Shown piece by piece: positions 26,785 to 33,433 of a DNA stretch of 33,433 bases. Numbering within the stretch: position 1 is the stretch's first letter; the number at the start of each line of letters is the position of its first letter. The notes beneath the pieces were generated by a model. It worked only from the letters and a program-made list of their open reading frames with translations, ran no database searches and was not told where the DNA came from. Origin of the DNA: Dolichospermum circinale AWQC310F. Lineage in GTDB: Bacteria > Cyanobacteriota > Cyanobacteriia > Cyanobacteriales > Nostocaceae. A program made the translations under genes and the position numbers. The stretch is taken from the NCBI RefSeq assembly GCF_000426925.1, contig NZ_KE384667.1, forward strand, positions 13,873 to 47,305, given 5' to 3'.

Positions 26785-28614
26785 ATGACTCAAAATACAA
26801 ATAAAGCAAATGCTAGAATTAATCGAGAAAAAGCTGAAAGTATTCTCAAGAGATTTTTAAAAAATGAAGATTATAGCGTTTTAGCTGTTAATGGAAAATG
26901 GGGTATTGGAAAAACCCATCTAGTACAAAATTTTTTATATGAACATACAAAAAGCTATTATTACTATGTTTCTATCTTTGGTATTTCTTCAATTGAACAA
27001 TTAAAAGCAAGGTTAATAGCTAATTATAAAAACGATCTAAAGTCTGATAGTCAATCTTCTCAAACAAAAACTGAATTAGTTTTTAATTTTATAAATAAAT
27101 ATATAAAAACTTTTTTTGAATGGTTGAATCGCATCTTTGGAAAAATTGAGAAAACACCAAAACTAGATATTTTGGGTGGACTATCAGGCTCAGTAATTTC
27201 TATTGCTGGTGATTTAGCACTTGAGATATTTTTTAATTCAATAGTTAGAGAAAATTCAATTATATGTATTGATGATCTTGAAAGAAAATCTAAAATACCT
27301 CTAGAAGAAATACTTGGATTTGTTGAGAATCTAGTGCAAGAACGTAAATGCAAAATTATCCTAATTTATAATGAAGATGAGCTAGAAGATAAAAAAGTAT
27401 TAGACCGTTATCGAGAAAAAGTAATTGATAGAGAATTTACACTTAATCCAACAGTTGATGAAAACTTAGATTTCAGATTTAAGGATCATCATTATCTAGA
27501 TTATCTAGAGATAATTAAAAAGGTTTTTAAAGAGACGGAAACAAATAATATTCGAGTTATACGCAAAACTGAATGGCTTATTAAGGAACTTATTCCCTTA
27601 ATGGAGAATTGGGAGGATAGTTTACGTCATCAAGTTATAAAAAATTGTATTATTATTACTGCCGCAAAACTCGACACAGACTTTTGTAAACGCTGGTCTA
27701 TTAATGGTATCCATCCTATTGATATTATATTATCATTATCGTACACTCCTCAACAATATTATGAAAAATCTCAAGGTGAAGATAGGGAAACTGCTGGAAA
27801 GAAATTTGAATTTCAGATGAAAATAATAAAAATGGGTTATAGCAATCTAGAAGAACTAGATGAATTAATCAGTCAGTTGGTTAATACTCCATTATCTGAT
27901 TCCATTGAGTTGCAGTTTAGAGAAAAAGGTCATATTCTCAATGAAAGAGAAAAAAGCAATCAAATTATTAAAAAATTGAATGATCTTGCAAATAATCTTT
28001 ACAAGTCTAAATACTATAACTCATTTGCAGATAATGAACAAGATATTATAGATGGAATTATTAGTTTTCTTGACCAGAATTATCTTAATTTAAGTATTGC
28101 AAAATTTGAAGAAATTGCAAGATTTACATCAGTATTAGGAGGTGATATTTCTAAATATGAAAAACCTTTGTTAGAAAAAATATTAAAGGATATCTTAGAA
28201 TCTAATTCTTATGAAAATTTAAGTGCCTTTAGAAATAAGCTGAGTAAATATCCTGATTTGGAAGAATCTTTTAACAAGAAAATTGATGAATATCACCAAA
28301 CATTAGATATTACTACAGCAGTGAAAAATATAATGAATTCTGATCCCTCTTCAAGATCACTAACACTACAAAAAGATATTGAATTTTTAAGAAGTCTTAC
28401 TGTTGATAAATACTGTCAATGGCTTCAAAAAGGGCATCCTGAATTAATTGATATGGTTAAATGGGTTATTGATTCCGATTATAACCCTGCACCCAAAAAT
28501 TTAAAACAAGCTATTTGCATATTAGCTGAATGTACTAGAATTAATAAAATTAGGGCTAAGTATCTTTACAATATAGACATAGATAATACTTGTAATGGTG
28601 ATAACACAAATTAA
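26785..28614 (+). CDS. KAP-type P-loop NTPase, candidate defence protein
   Basis: A 609-residue NTPase. Walker A is GKWGIGKT (37-44) and Walker B is IICIDDLERK (Asp163, Asp164). The stretch between them contains hydrophobic segments (about 98-118 and 128-150, GGLSGSVISIAGDLALEIFF), the arrangement typical of KAP NTPases, which insert membrane segments between the two motifs. The remaining 440 residues are helical and unrecognised. KAP proteins include phage-exclusion factor PifA of plasmid F; a role in defence here is inference. The gene is very AT-rich compared with its neighbours, has no partner gene, and is bounded by REP palindromes at 26692-26711 and 28651-28671. Confidence 0.72.
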   Translation: MTQNTNKANARINREKAESILKRFLKNEDYSVLAVNGKWGIGKTHLVQNFLYEHTKSYYYYVSIFGISSIEQLKARLIANYKNDLKSDSQSSQTKTELVFNFINKYIKTFFEWLNRIFGKIEKTPKLDILGGLSGSVISIAGDLALEIFFNSIVRENSIICIDDLERKSKIPLEEILGFVENLVQERKCKIILIYNEDELEDKKVLDRYREKVIDREFTLNPTVDENLDFRFKDHHYLDYLEIIKKVFKETETNNIRVIRKTEWLIKELIPLMENWEDSLRHQVIKNCIIITAAKLDTDFCKRWSINGIHPIDIILSLSYTPQQYYEKSQGEDRETAGKKFEFQMKIIKMGYSNLEELDELISQLVNTPLSDSIELQFREKGHILNEREKSNQIIKKLNDLANNLYKSKYYNSFADNEQDIIDGIISFLDQNYLNLSIAKFEEIARFTSVLGGDISKYEKPLLEKILKDILESNSYENLSAFRNKLSKYPDLEESFNKKIDEYHQTLDITTAVKNIMNSDPSSRSLTLQKDIEFLRSLTVDKYCQWLQKGHPELIDMVKWVIDSDYNPAPKNLKQAICILAECTRINKIRAKYLYNIDIDNTCNGDNTN

Positions 28615-28650
28615 TGGTTGAAAAATATATTCATTCAAGTTATATAATGG

Positions 28651-28679
28651 GGGCGGGCAAGATGCCCACCCCACAAGAG
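28651..28679 (+). repeat. REP-like palindrome, copy 7
   Basis: GGGCGGGC-AAGAT-GCCCACCC followed by CACAAGAG, 36 bp after the KAP-type NTPase stop, with the same orientation as copies 1 and 2. Confidence 0.85.
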
Positions 28680-28898
28680 TTTTTGAAGATTTGGATTTGC
28701 ATATTAAATACTAAGTAGCTTACTAAATGCTTATTATCAGGCTAATTACAAAACCATATATCCTAAAATTAAATTAGCTATAACAGCCGCAACATTGATG
28801 TTAAATTATAACATAACCGGTTAATTACTCCCTTCCAGGCACAAGATATTAACTAAAAAGTGTTAGTTGAAAATCCCCTTACTTTACCAAATACTAAT

Positions 28899-31523
28899 AT
28901 GTCCTTTGTTCCCTTACATATTCACAGTGATTACAGCTTGCTTGATGGTGCTAGTCAACTACCAGAATTGGTAGATCGAGCGATCGCATTAGGAATGAAA
29001 GCGATCGCCCTCACAGATCATGGTGTCATGTATGGGGCTGTGGAACTGATCAAAATCTGCCGCAGTAAGACGATTAAGCCAATTATTGGCAACGAAATGT
29101 ATATCATTAATGGTGAAATTGACAAACAAGAACGTCGTCCTAAATATCATCAAGTCGTATTAGCAAAAAATACTCAAGGCTATAAAAATTTAGTTAAAAT
29201 CACCACCATTTCTCACCTGCAAGGAGTACAAGGTAAAGGCATTGTTTCCCGTCCTTGTATTAATAAGGATTTACTCAAACAATATAAGGAGGGGTTAATA
29301 GTCACCAGTGCTTGTTTAGGAGGAGAAATTCCCCAAGCAATTCTTAGTAATCGGCCAGATATAGCCAGGAAAATTGCTAAATGGTATAAAGAAGTATTTG
29401 GTGAAGATTTTTATTTAGAAATTCAAGATCATGGTTCTCAAGAAGACCGAATTGTGAATGTAGAAATCGTCAAAATTGCCAGGGAATTAAACATTAAATT
29501 CATCGCCACAAACGACTCCCATTTTATCTCTTGTTTTGATGTAGAATCCCATGATGCCTTACTTTGTATTCAAACAGGTAAACTCATTAGCGAAGATAAA
29601 AGAATGCGGTACAGCGGCACAGAATACCTCAAATCATCTGAGGAAATGCACCAGCTATTCCGTGACCATTTAGCCGATGATATCATTGCCGAAGCGATCG
29701 CCACAACAGAAGAAATTGCGGATAAAGTTGAACCTTATCACATCATGGGTGATCCACAAATTCCCACACCCACAATCCCTTCAGGACATACAGCAGATAC
29801 TTATACAGAGGAGGTTGCATGGTTGGGACTTTTAGAAAGATTAAATCGCAAATCTCGCAACGAAGTAGATCCGGTCTATAAAGAAAGATTGGAATATGAA
29901 TTAAAAATGATTCAGCAAATGGGATTTTCCACCTACTTTTTAGTAGTTTGGGACTATATTAAATTTGCAAGAGACAATAATATTCCCGTTGGTCCAGGAC
30001 GGGGTTCTGCGGCAGGTTCTTTAGTAGCTTATGCTATGAGAATCACGAATATTGACCCTGTACATCATGGTTTATTATTTGAAAGATTTCTCAATCCTGA
30101 ACGTAAATCAATGCCGGATATTGATACAGATTTCTGCATTGATAAACGAGATCAGGTAATTGAATATGTCACTGAAAAATATGGGGTTGAGAGAGTAGCC
30201 CAAATTATTACTTTTAACCGTCTGACATCAAAAGCAGTGTTAAAAGATGTGGCTAGAGTGTTAGATATTCCCTACAATGAATCTGACAAAATGGCGAAAA
30301 TGATTCCTGTAGTCCGGGGTAAACCTACAAAATTGAAAGTGATGATTTCCGATGAAACTCCCGAACCAGAATTTAAAGCCAAATATGATAATGATCCCAC
30401 TGTGCGGCGCTGGATTGATATGGCCATGCGAATTGAAGGTACTAACAAAACCTTCGGTGTTCATGCTGCTGGTGTGGTTATTTCCGCAGAACCATTAGAT
30501 GAACTTGTTCCCTTACAACGCAATAATGACGGTTCTGTAATTACCCAATATTTCATGGAAGATTTGGAATCTTTGGGATTATTAAAAATGGACTTTTTGG
30601 GTTTACGGAACTTAACCTTAATTCAAAAAACCATTGATTTAATTGAACAAAGTCAAGGATATCGTATTGATCCTGATGAAATCACAAAACAGGAAAGAAA
30701 GGCACAAAAAATATTAGCTAAGGGTGAACATACTAGCTTACCAAAAGATGTGACTAAAGCTTATTCACTATTAGAAGCAGGTGATTTAGAAGGCATATTT
30801 CAATTGGAGTCTTCAGGGATGAAACAAATAGTGCGAGATTTGAAACCTTCTAATATTGAAGATATTTCTTCTATTCTCGCACTTTATCGTCCTGGTCCAT
30901 TAGATGCAGGATTAATTCCTAAATTTATTAATCGCAAACATAAACGAGAAGAAATTGAATATGATACTCAAATTTTAGAACCGATATTAAATGAAACCTA
31001 TGGAATCATGGTTTATCAAGAGCAAATTATGAAAATTGCTCAAGACATGGCAGGTTATAGTTTAGGACAAGCTGATTTACTCCGTCGCGCTATGGGGAAA
31101 AAGAAAGTATCGGAAATGGAGAAACAAAAGCAAAATTTTATTGATGGTTCTGCAAAAAATGGTGTAAAATCCCAAGTTGCTGAACATTTATTTGCGGATA
31201 TGTTAAAATTTGCCGAATATTGTTTAAGTTATGATACAGAAATTTTAACTGTTGAATATGGTTTTTTAGAAATTGGGGAAATTGTGGAAAAGCAAATTGA
31301 ATGTAAAGTTTATACTGTTGATAGTAATGGCATACTTTATACTCAACCTATTGCCCAATGGCATCATCGCGGACAGCAAGAAGTCTATGAATACTTATTA
31401 GAAAATGGGGCAATTATTCGCGCTACCAAAGACCATAAGTTTATGACTGAAGCAGGGGAAATGTTACCCATTGATGATATTTTTACCCAAGGCTTAGATT
31501 TATTACAATTGGCAGATTTATAG
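28899..31523 (+). CDS. dnaE: DNA polymerase III alpha, N-terminal half, with split intein N
   Basis: From the ATG at 28899 ([18 protein letters not shown]) 874 residues; an in-frame GTG at 28860 is less likely. The N-extein (about 774 residues) has the PHP domain (HIHSDYS, DHGVMYG) and polymerase core with [16 protein letters not shown] and the PDIDTDF catalytic aspartates. At Cys775 it enters an intein instead of continuing. In cyanobacteria the C-terminal half with its own intein part is coded elsewhere, and the two polypeptides are joined by protein trans-splicing to give the replicative polymerase. The C-terminal half is not in this window. It is complete for a split gene, not a pseudogene. 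Confidence 0.96.
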   Translation: MSFVPLHIHSDYSLLDGASQLPELVDRAIALGMKAIALTDHGVMYGAVELIKICRSKTIKPIIGNEMYIINGEIDKQERRPKYHQVVLAKNTQGYKNLVKITTISHLQGVQGKGIVSRPCINKDLLKQYKEGLIVTSACLGGEIPQAILSNRPDIARKIAKWYKEVFGEDFYLEIQDHGSQEDRIVNVEIVKIARELNIKFIATNDSHFISCFDVESHDALLCIQTGKLISEDKRMRYSGTEYLKSSEEMHQLFRDHLADDIIAEAIATTEEIADKVEPYHIMGDPQIPTPTIPSGHTADTYTEEVAWLGLLERLNRKSRNEVDPVYKERLEYELKMIQQMGFSTYFLVVWDYIKFARDNNIPVGPGRGSAAGSLVAYAMRITNIDPVHHGLLFERFLNPERKSMPDIDTDFCIDKRDQVIEYVTEKYGVERVAQIITFNRLTSKAVLKDVARVLDIPYNESDKMAKMIPVVRGKPTKLKVMISDETPEPEFKAKYDNDPTVRRWIDMAMRIEGTNKTFGVHAAGVVISAEPLDELVPLQRNNDGSVITQYFMEDLESLGLLKMDFLGLRNLTLIQKTIDLIEQSQGYRIDPDEITKQERKAQKILAKGEHTSLPKDVTKAYSLLEAGDLEGIFQLESSGMKQIVRDLKPSNIEDISSILALYRPGPLDAGLIPKFINRKHKREEIEYDTQILEPILNETYGIMVYQEQIMKIAQDMAGYSLGQADLLRRAMGKKKVSEMEKQKQNFIDGSAKNGVKSQVAEHLFADMLKFAEYCLSYDTEILTVEYGFLEIGEIVEKQIECKVYTVDSNGILYTQPIAQWHHRGQQEVYEYLLENGAIIRATKDHKFMTEAGEMLPIDDIFTQGLDLLQLADL
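31221..31520 (+). other. N-terminal split intein (DnaE IntN)
   Basis: One hundred residues starting at Cys1 in [17 protein letters not shown] (block A), with block [15 protein letters not shown] carrying the conserved TxxH (Thr-Lys-Asp-His). It closely resembles the Nostoc punctiforme DnaE IntN, differing at scattered positions (for example [11 protein letters not shown] in place of HDRGEQEVFEY). It requires the IntC fragment from another locus to splice. Confidence 0.95.
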
Positions 31524-31662
31524 CAGAAGACAAGGAGCAGAAAAATATCTATTCCCTGTTCCCTGAATTGTTACGAGGGAATTTAAAAATCAATACAGTT
31601 AATCCCAAAACTCTTTTTGAAAACGAACCACAGAGTCACAGAGAACACAGACAAAAGAGAAT

Positions 31663-31697
31663 CATAGGTTCTTGGTTGCAGAAACCTATGCTTTTTT
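31663..31697 (+). terminator. Intrinsic terminator after dnaE
   Basis: CATAGGTT (31663-31670) pairs with AACCTATG (31683-31690) around a 12-nt loop, followed by CTTTTTT. It lies 140 bp after the dnaE stop and before the DUF29 gene. Confidence 0.7.
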
Positions 31698-31749
31698 CGT
31701 AAAAGCTGTGTTATTATTAATATGTGAATCATCCTGGAGGTTAATGACA

Positions 31750-32256
31750 ATGACTCAAGAATTAATAGACCTCAGAAACAGCATTTTACAAGGAAATTAT
31801 CTAGATGCTTTAGCAATTATTGATGAATTAGAAGGAATGAGTAAACAAGCAATATTGAGAAATATAGAATCTTACTTAAAGATATTACTAATTCACTTAA
31901 TTAAAAATCAAATAGAACAAAGATTGACAAATTATTGGATGGCTTCTATTCGTAATTCAATTAGAGAAATTCAAAAAATCAACTTGAAAGAAAATAAAAA
32001 ATCCTATTATGTCAATTATGATGAATGGGAAAATTTAATAGAGGAAGAAGTAATTGAAGATGCGATCGCTGATGCTAGTATAGAAATCATGAATGGCAAA
32101 TATACCCGTTCTCAATTATCAGAGATATTAGATAGAAAGCCAATTATAACAACAGCTATGACATTTTTATTCTTAACTTATACCTATTCACCAAAAGAAC
32201 TACCAGCTATTATGGATGATTATCTCAGTCAGTTACCAAATGATAAAAATTGGTAA
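31750..32256 (+). CDS. DUF29 family protein
   Basis: A 168-residue protein from the ATG at 31750, which lies 9 nt after GGAGG (31736-31740); an ATG at 31744 is too close to that site. The segment IDELEGMSKQAILRNIESYL followed by KILLIHLIKNQIEQR is the DUF29 signature seen in many cyanobacterial paralogues of unknown function. A helical middle (SIRNSIREIQKINLKENKKS) and an acidic stretch (NLIEEEVIEDAIADASIEIM) follow. The protein is all-helical with no signal peptide. It is the only gene between the dnaE terminator and the RTX gene. Confidence 0.75.
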   Translation: MTQELIDLRNSILQGNYLDALAIIDELEGMSKQAILRNIESYLKILLIHLIKNQIEQRLTNYWMASIRNSIREIQKINLKENKKSYYVNYDEWENLIEEEVIEDAIADASIEIMNGKYTRSQLSEILDRKPIITTAMTFLFLTYTYSPKELPAIMDDYLSQLPNDKNW

Positions 32257-32262
32257 TTTTTC
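32233..32262 (+). terminator. Terminator overlapping the DUF29 stop
   Basis: TTACCAA (32233-32239) pairs with TTGGTAA (32250-32256), the second arm containing the stop codon, followed by TTTTTCG. Confidence 0.55.
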
Positions 32263-32880
32263 GTTGTTTTTTGGTTGTTCTTCTTTCCGTACTCTAGCAA
32301 ATAATTGATTAATGGTACGGAAGTGATCATAAAATTTCACATGATAGTATAATTAAAACTTATATAAATACAATCATACTTTTAATATTCCTAACTTAGT
32401 AAAATTCAATTTTAGATTTTCTTAATAATTAATTGAGAATTATTTTTATTTAGCAACGAGCTTGCAATACTTTCGGCGATTTGCTAGAATTATTGAGAAT
32501 TTCATAATTGGGTTCTTATTGTCAATTTTGCACCCTGCTAAAAAGATGATCTTTAAAAGTCTTTATTTGTAGTCGTTTCGGAGATCTATTTTGAAAAAAA
32601 ATACAAAACTTTACAAATTAGCAGTGGGTTGAAAGACTAAATTGGGGAAAAATTATTCAGCAAATAATGTAATTTGGAGGATAGTACAAATGTACTATTG
32701 ACAAATAGGGTAAATTATGGTAAATGAGGATGGTTTTTGGTGGTAGGTAGGGTTAATAAGCAGCTAAGGATTTCTGAGAATTTAGTTTTTGTTAGTGCGC
32801 TAAAGCTCTATATATTGTATCTATAATATGGAGACGTTTCATAAAACGTCCCCACATGGTTTTTGGGAGATATTGAGAAC
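32257..32880. other. AT-rich intergenic region with several palindromes
   Basis: A 624-bp stretch without a supported gene. It contains TTCCGTAC/GTACGGAA (32285-32322), ATAGTACA-AA-TGTACTAT (32681-32698) abutting TTGACA (32698-32703), and GACGTTT/AAACGTC (32833-32850), a common dispersed hairpin, close to the end of the RTX gene. Confidence 0.5.
32833..32850. repeat. Short dispersed hairpin (GACGTTT-CATA-AAACGTC)
   Basis: A 7-bp perfect stem with a 4-nt loop, followed by CCCCACATGG. It is downstream of the RTX gene on its strand and may serve as its 3' hairpin, though no good U-tract follows on the minus strand. Confidence 0.45.
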
Positions 32881-33433
32881 CTACACCCAACTAACAATAA
32901 AGTCTTGGTTAGTGAGATTTAGTCCAGGGGAAAGTTGAGCTAATGCTACCTGTGAACCAGAACCCAAAGCATCAGCATCAAAATAGACTATACCATTACT
33001 ATTATTATAGATAATGCTATTAGTCCAAGAATTGGCACTTGTCCCCATAGAAAATACAATGGGAGCTAGTGCATTAGTTACCCCATCTGTCCACACCAGA
33101 GAATTAAAGCCAGTTCCAAACAATTCTATCTTGTCTCCTTGTGCCTTAGAAAAGTCGGTAATGGTGTCCATCCCGTCGGAGGGAGAATTAAACCTGAACC
33201 TATCTGCACCAAGTCCACCTGTCAGAGTGTCCTGTCCTCCTAATCCCAAGAAGGTGTCATTTGCAGAACCTCCGACTAGGTTATTATTGGTTGCATCTCC
33301 GGTTAAGGTTAATGGTCCAGCCGTATCATCATTAGTAATAGTTCCCGTCACGGCTGTAGTTGTACCAACAGTGTAACCTGTTCCTGTAGCTAGAGTTAAA
33401 GCCACGGTTTCATTACTTTCCACAGTGGTATCG
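32881..33433 (-). CDS. C-terminal end of a Calx-beta/RTX calcium-binding protein (partial)
   Basis: The frame is open to the window edge, so the N-terminus is missing. The first visible residues (DTTVESNETVALTLATGTGY, then AVTGTITNDD) are the end of a Calx-beta repeat. They are followed by haemolysin-type repeats GDATNNNLVGGSANDTFLGL and GGQDTLTGGLGADRFRF, and the C-terminal block DTITDFSKAQGDKIEL ... NGIVYFDADALGSG ... NQDFIVSWV, which is the usual end of secreted RTX-like proteins exported by a type I system. Nonapeptide GGxGxD repeats bind Ca2+. Large extracellular or surface proteins of this type are common in Nostocales. Confidence 0.85.
   Translation of the reverse strand, partial: DTTVESNETVALTLATGTGYTVGTTTAVTGTITNDDTAGPLTLTGDATNNNLVGGSANDTFLGLGGQDTLTGGLGADRFRFNSPSDGMDTITDFSKAQGDKIELFGTGFNSLVWTDGVTNALAPIVFSMGTSANSWTNSIIYNNSNGIVYFDADALGSGSQVALAQLSPGLNLTNQDFIVSWV

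Noticed and set aside
28899-31523. dnaE looks truncated compared with a full-length alpha subunit.
   Set aside because: It ends in a complete N-terminal split intein, the known cyanobacterial arrangement, so it is not a pseudogene.

Overview
The window is chromosomal DNA from a filamentous, probably heterocyst-forming cyanobacterium (Nostocales: Anabaena, Nostoc, Dolichospermum and relatives). The evidence is psaA-psaB, an NDH-1 ndhF, a cyanobacterial RbcR regulator, a plant-like zeta-carotene isomerase, a naturally split dnaE carrying an N-terminal split intein, a CRP-family protein that looks like DevH, many GCGATCGC (HIP1) octamers, and moderately AT-rich DNA.

Layout. 0.2-2.2 kb: a HAD phosphatase and a convergent DALR-domain protein, separated by a bidirectional terminator. 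2.2-3.2 kb: the DevH-like regulator, preceded by an NtcA-like box and a terminator-like leader hairpin. 3.5-7.6 kb (minus strand): a three-gene unit of zinc-ribbon/membrane Ser/Thr kinase, PstS-like binding protein and Leu/Ile/Val-type binding protein, with a 24-bp tandem array between the last two. 7.8-13 kb: rbcR, the divergent zeta-carotene isomerase, a thioredoxin-like protein with a CALC active site, and ndhF. 13-14.3 kb: a patch of repeats, a DUF4258/YgiT-type pair and gene remnants. 14.6-20.6 kb: a DsbA-like protein, an exported pentapeptide/TPR protein, ilvD, a glutaminase and a repeat-rich lipoprotein. 21.2-25.8 kb: psaA-psaB with a strong terminator. 25.8-28.7 kb: accessory DNA with REP-like palindromes on both sides of a REP-associated tyrosine transposase (RAYT) and of a KAP-type P-loop NTPase. 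28.9-31.5 kb: the N-terminal half of DNA polymerase III alpha fused to its split intein. 31.7-33.4 kb: a DUF29 protein and the C-terminus of a large Calx-beta/RTX protein that runs off the window.

How the parts relate. The conserved genes serve photosynthesis and its electron flow (psaAB, ndhF, zeta-carotene isomerase, possibly the thioredoxin), carbon and nitrogen control (rbcR, devH, glutaminase, ilvD) and replication (dnaE-N). The places most worth a second look are the RAYT/REP family and its apparent expansion into an in-frame tandem array, the KAP NTPase bounded by those REPs, the kinase coupled to two orphan binding proteins, and a nested inverted-repeat region at 9837-9962 that may be a structured RNA. 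No tRNA, rRNA or CRISPR array was seen.
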